Position numbers and translations under genes: made by a program
Shown: piece by piece, positions 27,017 to 36,117 of the stretch
How positions within the stretch are numbered: the stretch's first letter is position 1
Layout of the letters: every line of letters starts with the position of its first letter
DNA from: a bacterium
GTDB taxonomy: Bacteria; Planctomycetota; Planctomycetia; Planctomycetales; Planctomycetaceae
Length of the DNA stretch: 64,000 nucleotides
Assembly (NCBI GenBank): GCA_016125225.1
Contig: WGME01000009.1
Coordinates: forward strand, 1 to 64,000
Direction: 5' to 3'
The notes under the pieces: model-generated
Database searches by the model: none
Told to the model about the DNA's origin: nothing
What the model saw: the letters and a program-made list of their open reading frames with translations, nothing else

Positions 27017-29617
27017 ATGGCTCGGGCCGTCCGTGGCGAAGAAATCGACGAATATCAGAACCGGGACCAGTTCGGCCGGCTGATTCGCGTCACGAAATCG
27101 GTGAAAGAAGACCTCGACAAGCCTTTGAGCCTGCATGTCGATGGTGTCCCCTTACGGGTGGCGAAAGCCTGCCTGGCCACCGACGCCTTGGGAGCCCCGC
27201 TGAAAAACAAAGACGGCAGCGAGAAAATTCGGGCCACCACGCTTCTCGATGCCATCACCCAGGCAACAACACGCGGCGAGAAGCTGCGTTCTGCGGTTGC
27301 CGTCCGCCTGGGCTGGAAGAACGATCCGTCGCAACACTTGTCCGAGTGGTTGGCCACACAGTTGGGAGTTCCCGCCGAGCGCGGACACGAACGGACTTTT
27401 GTCGACGCCATCTGTCAACGGGCTGAGACCGATGCGGCATTCGGAGATTCGCTGCGTCGATATCTGCAAGATGAGTTCGATCCTCCCATGCCCAGTCCGC
27501 CATCGAAAGGGGCTGCGGCACGACCAACCGAGCCGACCAATGCCTCGCCGCAATCCCGGGCCATCCGGCGTTTGCTGGGCGATGGGATTCTGTTCCCACC
27601 CACGAATGATCCAGAGATCCGTCGTATTCCGGTACTATGCCATCAGGATCATCTCACGCCGGTGGCGATGTGCCGGGTCTGTGCGGTTCGCATTGTCGAT
27701 GGCAAGCGCAATCGCATCAGCCGGAATCTCGTGCCTGCTTGTCAACATCGTGTCGATGAGGTCGAAGCAGTTCTCACGATGTGGAGTACCGCGGAGGAGA
27801 ACTGGAATCATCCGGACATCCCTCCCACGCTGCAGCGCGTGGCACCGCAGGCCGATGAGCAACGCATCGCTGTCCGCCGGAATGTGCAGGTGTTGACGGA
27901 ACTGCTGCTTTCGCAATGTTTTCGCCCCGAAATGGACACGGGACCCGAACAGCGCGGCCAGAAGTATCTGAACGAATTGGCGCGACTCAAAGCCACGCTG
28001 GATGCGAATTCGGCGGCGTTCCCTGATGTGCCTCCTCTGGCGGTCGATGCCCAGGGTGTTCCTTCGCGACTCGAGCGAATTCAATCGACCAGGCATGTGA
28101 AATGGCCACGACGTGCCGATGGCAGTTCCCAGCCACCCGGCAGCGATCCCAATCGCCGCCAACCCTTTGAAGTCGATTACGATAGTTGCATTCTCTGTGA
28201 CCGCTGCATCCGCTCTTGTCGTGATGTCCGGGAATTCGATGTTCTCGGCCGCTCGGGGAAAGGGGCGGGAGCCCACATTGCTTTCGATCTCGACGGCCTC
28301 GCCATGTATGACTCCAGTTGCCGGTCTTGCGGCGAATGCATGAAGGCCTGTCCGACCGGAGCCATTACGTTTCACGAACTGGTTCTTCCCCTGCGGGAAA
28401 GCACGGGGACCAAGTCGTCCCAGGCCATTGCCGCATGGGAACGCGATTTGGCTCGTGACTCTGCGACCGTGGTGGACTGCCACGAATTGCAAAAGGCCGT
28501 TGCCGCCGATTTACGCGAGTACGAACCGTTTCTCAGAATTCCCAAAGCCTTCCTGGAATGGAATAAAGGGGCCATTCGTCGGCGTGAGTTGAAAGCGGGG
28601 ACGGTCATTGCCCGGGAAGGCGAATTCGGAAATGTGGCGTTCGTGATGGAACGGGCGACTCCCGGTCAGGACAACGCGACTTATCTGGGGGCGTTCCGCA
28701 AACTCGGTCGCCCGCAGACTCCGGAACAACGGGCAGCCGCACGTTCCAGTTCCCTTTCATCATCAGAGCTGGCCCGTTTTGAGCGACTGCACGGTCCGCT
28801 ATTCGCTCAGCTAGATGCTGCCCAACCAGGGCGAGATGCCGAAGATCTCGCTGGCCGGGTGATTGGCGAAATGAGCCCGATGACTCACGACCGCCGAACC
28901 GCAACACTCATCGCCTTGCGAGACTGTCGCATCCTCGAAATCGACCGGAATGTTCTGTCGGAACTATTACGGGTACCAGAGCTTCGCAAAAAAATCGAAA
29001 AGAACTATGCCCGTCAGGCCCTCAACAATTTCCGTTCGGAACCCCATGGCCATCTCGCCGGAGCGAAATCGTCGGCCTTTCAACGCTCGCTCTTTGCAGA
29101 GCTCGTGGAAGCCGAGGTGGAGCGGCTGTTCAATTTCCTGACTGATCAGAACAAGCCTGATGACGCTAGCCTGTCGGACGGTACCCGCGACGGCATCCTG
29201 CAAGCGAAAGTGAACCCGCAGTGGGTGCAGTGCTATCCCGACCAAACGATCTGTCGACTCGGAGATGTGGCCGCGGACTTTTATTTCATCTACCAGGGCT
29301 ACGTGAAAATCGAACTTCCCAACGGCGAATGGGAACTGATGGGCCAACAGGAATACTTTGGCGACTTTCCGTTGGTGAAACTGGCGCTCAGTCTGATTGA
29401 AGATCCTCCTCCCAAGGAATGGGTTGGAGAATTTCGTCTGTCGCAGATCATGCAACGGGTTAAGCCGCGTTCTGCGAATATCGTGGCCTTGGACAGTGTC
29501 GAATTGTTTCAATTTCCGATTGTCCCTGTCGCTGAGTTTCTGGCCTTGCCGGAACAGCGACCGATCCTGGAAAAAATGTCGGCCGCCATGCAGCGTAAGC
29601 AGCAACAGAATCGGTAA
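27017..29617 (+). CDS. NuoG-like Fe-S protein with two cyclic-nucleotide-binding domains
   Basis: The 866-residue protein joins an electron wire to a ligand sensor. After a novel N-terminal region (1-190) comes a plant-type [2Fe-2S] site (Cys208, 219, 222 and a later VPAC), then a two-cluster ferredoxin module (CILCDRCIRSC from residue 391, CRSCGECMKACP near 434), as in the NuoG/HydA N-terminus. From about 515 a CRP-like cNMP domain follows with phosphate-binding-cassette-like GEMSPMTHDRRTATL. A second cNMP domain occupies about 725-860 (YFGDFPL, PRSANIVAL), where the usual Glu is Asp. There is no molybdopterin or H-cluster domain. It lies 53 bases after the NuoEF gene with AAGAGGA before the ATG. 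Inference: electron transfer gated by cAMP/cGMP. Confidence 0.88.
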   Translation: MARAVRGEEIDEYQNRDQFGRLIRVTKSVKEDLDKPLSLHVDGVPLRVAKACLATDALGAPLKNKDGSEKIRATTLLDAITQATTRGEKLRSAVAVRLGWKNDPSQHLSEWLATQLGVPAERGHERTFVDAICQRAETDAAFGDSLRRYLQDEFDPPMPSPPSKGAAARPTEPTNASPQSRAIRRLLGDGILFPPTNDPEIRRIPVLCHQDHLTPVAMCRVCAVRIVDGKRNRISRNLVPACQHRVDEVEAVLTMWSTAEENWNHPDIPPTLQRVAPQADEQRIAVRRNVQVLTELLLSQCFRPEMDTGPEQRGQKYLNELARLKATLDANSAAFPDVPPLAVDAQGVPSRLERIQSTRHVKWPRRADGSSQPPGSDPNRRQPFEVDYDSCILCDRCIRSCRDVREFDVLGRSGKGAGAHIAFDLDGLAMYDSSCRSCGECMKACPTGAITFHELVLPLRESTGTKSSQAIAAWERDLARDSATVVDCHELQKAVAADLREYEPFLRIPKAFLEWNKGAIRRRELKAGTVIAREGEFGNVAFVMERATPGQDNATYLGAFRKLGRPQTPEQRAAARSSSLSSSELARFERLHGPLFAQLDAAQPGRDAEDLAGRVIGEMSPMTHDRRTATLIALRDCRILEIDRNVLSELLRVPELRKKIEKNYARQALNNFRSEPHGHLAGAKSSAFQRSLFAELVEAEVERLFNFLTDQNKPDDASLSDGTRDGILQAKVNPQWVQCYPDQTICRLGDVAADFYFIYQGYVKIELPNGEWELMGQQEYFGDFPLVKLALSLIEDPPPKEWVGEFRLSQIMQRVKPRSANIVALDSVELFQFPIVPVAEFLALPEQRPILEKMSAAMQRKQQQNR

Positions 29618-29625
29618 GTGCCATC

Positions 29626-30339
29626 ATGACGACCGCCACCAAAATCGACCGTTCCCTGCAGCGAGATTTCATCGAGCTGGGATTGTACGAAGGTCAGGAA
29701 CTGCTGGTTCTCGACCTCGAAAAGTGTACGCGTTGCGATGAATGCGTCCGTGCCTGTGCCGATGGGCATCACGGCCTCACACGAGTCATTCGCGATGGCC
29801 CCCGATTCGAGCAGTTTCTGGTGGCGATCAGTTGCCGGTCCTGTCACGATCCGCGGTGCCTCAATGGCTGCCCGGTTGATGCCATCCATCGAGAGCATTT
29901 TGGCCTGGAAATTGTCATCGACAACCAGCGGTGTATTGGCTGCTCGGTGTGTGCGACCAATTGCCCGTTCGGCAGCATCCGCATGGTCGAGTGTGACGAC
30001 CTGGGGCATGAGCATGAGCTCGATCGTACGGAATGGGCTCACCTCGCGGACCGCTACACCACTCCGGAGGCCGCTGCCAATTCCAAAACCAAAGCCCGCT
30101 TGCGGGCGGCCAATTGCGATTTGTGTTCCAGTCTGCAATCTCCCATCGAACGTGAAAGCCCCGAGACCGAGCGCGTTCCCCGCTGTGTTTATGCTTGCCC
30201 GCATGACGCCGCACACCGTATGACGGGGCAAGCCGTGTTGGCCTGTGCGAATGCGCATCGGCAGCAGTTTCTACAGGAACAACAGGATGCCGCATCGCCC
30301 GGCGGGCTGTTCGGCTGGCTCGCCAACCTCATTGGTTGA
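29626..30339 (+). CDS. four-[4Fe-4S] ferredoxin (DmsB/HycB-like electron-transfer subunit)
   Basis: Four cysteine clusters are visible in 237 residues: CTRCDECVRAC, CRSCHDPRCLNGCP, CIGCSVCATNCP, and a split CDLC ... CVYACP. This is the arrangement of the iron-sulfur subunits that connect catalytic subunits to a membrane cytochrome b in DMSO/polysulfide reductase-type complexes. It starts eight bases after the NuoG-like gene, so the two are translated from one message. It is the natural link between the cytosolic NAD(P)H-oxidising subunits and the divergently encoded di-haem cytochrome b (inference). Confidence 0.9.
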   Translation: MTTATKIDRSLQRDFIELGLYEGQELLVLDLEKCTRCDECVRACADGHHGLTRVIRDGPRFEQFLVAISCRSCHDPRCLNGCPVDAIHREHFGLEIVIDNQRCIGCSVCATNCPFGSIRMVECDDLGHEHELDRTEWAHLADRYTTPEAAANSKTKARLRAANCDLCSSLQSPIERESPETERVPRCVYACPHDAAHRMTGQAVLACANAHRQQFLQEQQDAASPGGLFGWLANLIG

Positions 30340-30548
30340 GGTTTCTCGCTGACATCGTCTCATTCAGCCGCGGTCTTTTCTTTCGCGACATCGCGGTTCC
30401 ACTTTGAGTAAGATACGCGGCGGGGATTCATGGGCCGCTGGATCTTCGCGCATGGTGCTACCGTGCAGCAGAGACAACAGGTCCCAATCGGACGAGTTAC
30501 AGCAGCAGGTTCGTTGTCGAAGTGGCTGCCTGCGATTAAGGTCGGGTT

Positions 30549-33500
30549 ATGTCGAGCGATTCCGTTGAACAACTCCTGGTGCCAGGCAGCCAGGAACCGA
30601 ATGCAAAACAGTATGCGTTCCTGTTCACCGATCTGGTCAATTCCACGGGTCTCAAAGGCCAGCTCAACGCCTGGCGATATGTCTGCAATGTGCTGGAACC
30701 GCATGACCGCATCTTTCGCCAATTGCTCAGCGAGTATCAGCATGCTCACGAGATCAAGCACTTAGGTGACGGTTTTCTTGCAGTCTTTGGTGATGTTCGG
30801 GATGCCGTCTGCTTTTCGCTGCGTTTTCATCACGCACTGCAGAATTACCCGTGGGAACTCGATACCGCTGATCAGAAAGTGCTGACACGCATCGGTATCG
30901 ATATTGGTTTTGCCGTGATTCGTACCATCGATGGTCGGCCGGTCGATGTCTTTGGTTCCAACGTGGATGTTGCCAGCCGCGTGATGAGTGCCGCCGATGG
31001 TGGCCGCACCTTACTCACGCTCACGGCCTATGAAATCGCACGGCAGGCGGTGGCCTTTCTGCAAATGAGTCTCCAACAAACAGGCTTGGAATCTCCCAAG
31101 GTCACGCTTTCAAAGCATGGCGAGTATCGCATTCAGGGGGTCGATCAGTCCGTCGTATTGTGCGAAGCCTGTCTGAACGATCTGGTTCCACAGGCACCCA
31201 AAAGCAATCCTCCTAAAGTCATCAATCTGGCTGATCAGCACTGGGAACCCGAAACGCCGCAAGGCGAACTGAATCTGACGGGCATTCCCGACCGTCCTGG
31301 CTGGAAGCTGGTCCGCAAACTGGGGGAAGGAAGTTTTGGTGCCGCTTATTTGGGAGAAGCTCTCGACGATAGCGGTAACCAGCGTGTCTTCAAGTTCTGT
31401 CGCAGCGTCGACCGTCTCGATTCATTTCGAAATGAGCTGGAGATTCTCAAGCAGATCAAGTTTCTGCGACGCAACGATATCGTCGGATATGTCGGCGCCC
31501 ACCTTGATCGACCTCCGTATTTTCTGGAATTCGAATATGTCGATGGGGGGAACCTTTATGAGTGGGCGCTGGAACGCGGCGGCCTCCATACCATTCCGTT
31601 ACAAGAACGGTTAGATATCTTCGCTAAGATTGCCGCGGCCGTGGCTGCCGCCCATCGTGAGCGAGTATTTCATCTCGATCTGAAACCCTCCAATATTCTG
31701 ATCGAGCAGTTACCGGATGGAAGCTGGCAACCAAAACTCACCGACTTCGGGATTGGAGCCGTTGAAGTCGATGGGAAAGTCAGTCCGCAACGTCTGATGA
31801 TTCCGGGAACCGACCGGCATTCGGGAAGCCGGACGGCCCGCCATATGTACATCCCGCGCGAAGTCTCCGGTGGCTCATCCAACAGCAAGTTGACCGAGAC
31901 GCCGGCTGCCATGCTCGACGTGCGCGACGTTTATGCGCTGGGGGTGTTGCTGTTTCAGTTTGCGATTGGAGATTTGCAGCAATCCTTGGAACCTGCGGCC
32001 ATCAAACTCGTCAAACCGAAGCTGCTCCGGGAAGACATTGAAGAGGCCACGCATTTCGATCCTACGCAACGGCTGAACTCGGCGGCTGAACTGGAACGTC
32101 GCGTCAGACGTTTACGCTCGCGGCAACGGCTGAATTTTCTGGCCCATTCGTTCATGCCTTATATGACAATTGCCGTGACTTCGCTGGTTTTTGTCATCGT
32201 GCTCTGCGTGATCTTCTACAACAACTACAATATTGCTGAAGAAGCTCGCGTGGCTGAGCAGGAACAGCGTCATCGCGCAGAAACCTATAAGCGGGAAAAA
32301 CTCGATGCGTTCCGGCAAGTCTGGAACAAACTTGACCGACAGGATCTGCCGCTCGGTTCCGGAGAAGATGACGCTGCCAAGGTCCAGTTGCTCACGGAAA
32401 TCCGTCACTGGCTGATTGGAGAAGCTGAGACCGACCTCGAAGAGATCAAAGACAGTGACACGTCTTTGAACAACCAGATCGAGTATGCCCGGCTCACGCT
32501 ACGCATTTCCGAACTGCTCGACAATGAAAACCAGGAAGCTGAACAGGACCGGCTGCAGGATGGATTAAAGGTATTAACAGCAGCCCATGCAGAGGCACCA
32601 CAGAATCCAGAAATTCAACTGCTGATTTCTGATCTGCACAATCAACTGGGACAGAATGCGATCGGGAAAGACCCAGCGGAAGCGACTCGTCAGTTTGAAC
32701 TCTGTCTGCAGGAGCGCGAGCAACTCGTTAGTGATCTCACGACAGGCAAAATCACGCTGGAAAAATCGCCGGGCATTCCCCTGTGGGAATATGAACGCAA
32801 ACGCTTATCGGCGTTGCATAACCTGGCGGAGTTGTCGTGGAATCGACTCAATCCGCAACTCGAAAGTAACTTGCCCGAACCGACGAATGAATTTCGTGAA
32901 GCTCTGGACCTGCTGAATTCACGTTTGGCGGCGGCCATTGCGGGGCGTCAGGTGCTGGCCACGCAGCATCCGGAATCAGCGGCGGCACGGCGAGATCTCG
33001 CATCAAGCCAGTATCTCATGGGACGCATTTTGTCTCGCTTTGGTGAAGTGCTACTAGCACAAAATGATGCCTCCGGGTCGGCGAAGCAGTTTCACGATGC
33101 CTTACAGCAGTTCGAAGCCGCCAGTGATAATTTCCATCAATCGAATCAACTGCAACCGAACGCGATCACGCACCAAAGGCTGGTGGAAACCTTGCGGGAA
33201 TTGATCGATCTGCAACTCGGATTGGGTAATGTGGTGGCCGCCAAAGATTTGAAATCCCAGCTTTCGCAGCAGGTATTGCAGCTATTGCCATCGCGGGTTC
33301 GCGATTTGAGTGCCCGGGTCTACTTTACTGATGCCATGCTGTCATTGAAGCTGTTCGAGAATGATCAGTTGCCCGATGACCGCGATTGGGCTCGCCTCAA
33401 CCTCAAACTTGCCGAACAGATTTACGAGACCCTGACGAAGCTACAGCCGGAAGAATGGCATTACTGGTACGATTTGGGCATTGTTCGCGCAAACACCGGT

Positions 33501-33692
33501 CAATTGCTCTCCGATTCTGAAGTCCCCACGGAACGCAAGCAGGCAGAAGAAAAGTTCCAGCAGGCACTCGATGCCTGGGATCAGATTCGAAAGACCCAGC
33601 CTGCCAACTTCAAGGCGGATCTGCAGGAGTTGTATGACCACACGCAGCAGCAACTCAAAGATCTGCAGTCGTCGAAGCCCCAAAAGACATGA
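30549..33692 (+). CDS. class III nucleotidyl cyclase - Ser/Thr kinase - TM - TPR-like fusion protein
   Basis: Domains in order over 1047 residues: class III cyclase (about 20-190), Hanks-type kinase (250-530), one membrane helix (538-560) and a helical TPR-like region. The cyclase keeps metal Asp28 (FTDLVNS) and Asp74 (HLGDGF), base-recognising Lys70 and Asp133, and Arg144, but the transition-state Asn is Asp140 (NVDVASR). The kinase has the glycine loop LGEGSFG, Lys282, HLDLKPSN (catalytic Asp377; the HRD Arg is Leu) and DFG (Asp399). Lys/Asp at the base positions favours ATP over GTP. It lies 209 bases after the ferredoxin gene. Cyclase plus kinase in one chain, next to a cNMP-binding redox protein, suggests a local signalling pair (inference). 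Confidence 0.88.
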   Translation: MSSDSVEQLLVPGSQEPNAKQYAFLFTDLVNSTGLKGQLNAWRYVCNVLEPHDRIFRQLLSEYQHAHEIKHLGDGFLAVFGDVRDAVCFSLRFHHALQNYPWELDTADQKVLTRIGIDIGFAVIRTIDGRPVDVFGSNVDVASRVMSAADGGRTLLTLTAYEIARQAVAFLQMSLQQTGLESPKVTLSKHGEYRIQGVDQSVVLCEACLNDLVPQAPKSNPPKVINLADQHWEPETPQGELNLTGIPDRPGWKLVRKLGEGSFGAAYLGEALDDSGNQRVFKFCRSVDRLDSFRNELEILKQIKFLRRNDIVGYVGAHLDRPPYFLEFEYVDGGNLYEWALERGGLHTIPLQERLDIFAKIAAAVAAAHRERVFHLDLKPSNILIEQLPDGSWQPKLTDFGIGAVEVDGKVSPQRLMIPGTDRHSGSRTARHMYIPREVSGGSSNSKLTETPAAMLDVRDVYALGVLLFQFAIGDLQQSLEPAAIKLVKPKLLREDIEEATHFDPTQRLNSAAELERRVRRLRSRQRLNFLAHSFMPYMTIAVTSLVFVIVLCVIFYNNYNIAEEARVAEQEQRHRAETYKREKLDAFRQVWNKLDRQDLPLGSGEDDAAKVQLLTEIRHWLIGEAETDLEEIKDSDTSLNNQIEYARLTLRISELLDNENQEAEQDRLQDGLKVLTAAHAEAPQNPEIQLLISDLHNQLGQNAIGKDPAEATRQFELCLQEREQLVSDLTTGKITLEKSPGIPLWEYERKRLSALHNLAELSWNRLNPQLESNLPEPTNEFREALDLLNSRLAAAIAGRQVLATQHPESAAARRDLASSQYLMGRILSRFGEVLLAQNDASGSAKQFHDALQQFEAASDNFHQSNQLQPNAITHQRLVETLRELIDLQLGLGNVVAAKDLKSQLSQQVLQLLPSRVRDLSARVYFTDAMLSLKLFENDQLPDDRDWARLNLKLAEQIYETLTKLQPEEWHYWYDLGIVRANTGQLLSDSEVPTERKQAEEKFQQALDAWDQIRKTQPANFKADLQELYDHTQQQLKDLQSSKPQKT

Positions 33693-33700
33693 GGCCGCGA

Positions 33701-35848
33701 TCAGTCGGCTGCAAAGTAGTGCTTGATTTCCCGTGTGATGCGTCGCACGCGCTGATTGAAGGCTTCGCGGCTGCGGCACCATCCCAATGGTCGAATCTTC
33801 AGCCCGATGCTGACTTTTGCGGTGTTACGTCCCTTGCGGGCCTGTGCGCCCAAAGGATTGCTGAACTGCACACGGATTTCCACCGGTTGTGATTCCGAAG
33901 TGTTGCCCCAGAATCCGAACAACGTGCTACGCCCCTGTTGCAGCAGTACGTGATCGGCCGTCACTTCGAGCAGCTTGGCTCCATAGTCTTCGACATAGCC
34001 ACCCAGTTTGTAAATGACCATATCTGCCGCAACGACTGCGGAAAACCAAACGTTGCTGATCATTGGGCCTTCGAGTTCCTTGGCCGCTTCAGCTTCGTTT
34101 TCACTCGCCAAAATCTGTTCGTTGGTCAGCACGCAGGTTTTGTCACGCCCCGTATTTTTGGCGTTATACAATGCCTTGTCTGCCCGGCGGAGAATGCTTT
34201 CCATCGAATCGCCGGTTTCCACTTCGGTGGCACCAAACGATGCCGTCACCCGCAAGCGACTGTTCCCTCCCATGGGGCACGACCGGATGGCCAGACGCAG
34301 ACGTTCCGCCCGACGCTCCGCCTGTTCGAGAGTGGTATCGGGACAAAGAATGACAAATTCTTCGCCACCGTAACGCGCCACAAGTTCGCCGCAATAGGTT
34401 TCCCGCTGCAAGGTTTGAGCGATATCAATCAACACCTGATCGCCGACGGTATGGCCATACGTATCGTTGATGCTTTTGAAGAAGTCAGCATCAGCGAAGA
34501 TCAGGCTGAACGGACTTTCGGGATCTTTCTGGAACTCATTCAGGTGGACCGTCAACTGCGTTTCCAGCTCTCCGCGATTGGCGACGGCAGTCAACGCATC
34601 GCGCGTCGCCGCGAGCTTCAATTCCCGCAACTCCTGCGGACGACGGTGGCCGCTGCGTGTGAGGTCACGATAAATCTCCACGACACCCAGGAGCTGTCCG
34701 GTATCATCGTGAATAGGTAAAGCCTGCAATTCGACACTCAAGGTACGACCATCGGCACGGTTCAGCTGCACGTCACAGACAACCGGTCCACCCCCTTGCA
34801 CCACGCGGTGCATCGGACAATCGGTTTCATTGAGCGGCTCGCCATTCAGGTCGGAATACTTCAGCAACCCGCTGCTCCAACGGCTGCCAAGAACCTGTGT
34901 GGAGGGATGCCCCGTCAGATTCTGCAGGCTTCGATTCCAAACCAGTACGCGGAGATCGGCATCAAAAATGGCAAAACCGTCGTACAGACTTTCGAGGACA
35001 TACAGATGGTTAAAGACGTGGCATAGGGAATTGGCTTCCAGCATTTGCTGGGGTCCAGCCGGACTGCAGATCTGCACGGCGTCAAAGTCGGAGCCATCGC
35101 TGGAATAGGGCAGGCCATGCCGAGCGATGTACCGTTCCAAGGCGGCCACCACATTGGCATCGAACTGCGTGCCGCCCTCTTTTCGCAGCACTTCCAGAAT
35201 GCTTTCGTGTGTCCGTGCTGGGCGATCCGCCCGGACGGCACTCATCGACTCATAAGCCGCTGCGACTGCCAGAATACGTGCCCCTAGTTGAGTTTCACGG
35301 CCCATCTGCTTGAGGGGATCGCCACCGCCATATCGGGCTTGTGCCTGACTCAGCAGTTCGAGCAGGGAACGATCGACACGGCAGGCCTGCAGCACGTCGA
35401 GTCCCATATTGTAATGCAAGGCAATCAGTTCGAGCTCATCTGGACTGAGGCGGCCCGGTTTGAACAAGATGTGATCAGGGACGCCGATCTTGCCGATCTC
35501 ATGCAGCAGCCCGGCCACTTCCAGCAGCTTAAGCGCATGCCCTTCCCAGCCCAGATATTCAGCGAGGCCGACAGCCAGCAAGGCAACGCGGCGCGAATGC
35601 CGCATGGTATTGATGTCACGATGATGCAAACCGGAGAGTAGATTCCGCAGCACGCTCGGGCTGATGATGCCATCGAGACTGGCATGTAACTCAGGCGTTT
35701 CCGCCTCTCTGACCGCCGTACAGGACATCCGCATCAGCAAAGCCAGATTCCGCGACGCATCGCATCCGGCGTGCGGGGCCAGCATCGTGGCCTGCGCCTC
35801 GGACAGATACAGCTGATCTGTGACCGATGACATGTAATGATCGGACAT
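33701..35848 (-). CDS. degenerate HD-GYP - PAS - GGDEF diguanylate cyclase
   Basis: The 715-residue protein contains an HD-GYP-like domain (about 80-250), a PAS domain (290-400) and a GGDEF domain (430-590) with FADADFFKSINDTYGH and active-site GGEEF; a C-terminal region of about 115 residues is unassigned. GGEEF is catalytically competent, and no RxxD inhibitory site is seen five residues before it. In the HD-GYP part the HD pair reads HE (LLHEIGK), the HHE segment is missing and GYP reads GDP, so c-di-GMP hydrolysis is unlikely. No membrane helix is seen, so it is probably cytosolic. Its stop lies 8 bases from the stop of the cyclase-kinase gene. Confidence 0.87.
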   Translation of the reverse strand: MSDHYMSSVTDQLYLSEAQATMLAPHAGCDASRNLALLMRMSCTAVREAETPELHASLDGIISPSVLRNLLSGLHHRDINTMRHSRRVALLAVGLAEYLGWEGHALKLLEVAGLLHEIGKIGVPDHILFKPGRLSPDELELIALHYNMGLDVLQACRVDRSLLELLSQAQARYGGGDPLKQMGRETQLGARILAVAAAYESMSAVRADRPARTHESILEVLRKEGGTQFDANVVAALERYIARHGLPYSSDGSDFDAVQICSPAGPQQMLEANSLCHVFNHLYVLESLYDGFAIFDADLRVLVWNRSLQNLTGHPSTQVLGSRWSSGLLKYSDLNGEPLNETDCPMHRVVQGGGPVVCDVQLNRADGRTLSVELQALPIHDDTGQLLGVVEIYRDLTRSGHRRPQELRELKLAATRDALTAVANRGELETQLTVHLNEFQKDPESPFSLIFADADFFKSINDTYGHTVGDQVLIDIAQTLQRETYCGELVARYGGEEFVILCPDTTLEQAERRAERLRLAIRSCPMGGNSRLRVTASFGATEVETGDSMESILRRADKALYNAKNTGRDKTCVLTNEQILASENEAEAAKELEGPMISNVWFSAVVAADMVIYKLGGYVEDYGAKLLEVTADHVLLQQGRSTLFGFWGNTSESQPVEIRVQFSNPLGAQARKGRNTAKVSIGLKIRPLGWCRSREAFNQRVRRITREIKHYFAAD

Positions 35849-35952
35849 TCTGAAACCTACTGCGAAGCGGCGCCTAAGGACTCGTCCTCATCGCGAAACC
35901 TAGCTTCTGTCAAGCATTGAGCAAATCAGTCCGCGATTCCTCGCGACATCTG

Positions 35953-35983
35953 TTGACGGAAATCAACGCATGGCTGGTTTAGA
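35953..35983 (+). promoter_or_regulatory. candidate promoter for the halogenase-like gene
   Basis: TTGACG and TTTAGA are 19 bases apart in the 269-base spacer, about 135 bases before the ATG at 36118. Spacing is slightly long; pattern only. Confidence 0.3.
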
Positions 35984-36117
35984 GTGACCGCAGCGGTTTT
36001 AACGTTCCCTGACCATCGGCGACGGCGACGTTCCGAGGCGTTACAATCGTGACACGCCGCAAATTCGTTCAGGCTTTCGACCTGCTGACTCATGCATCTG
36101 CCGAGATTGGCCCGTCC

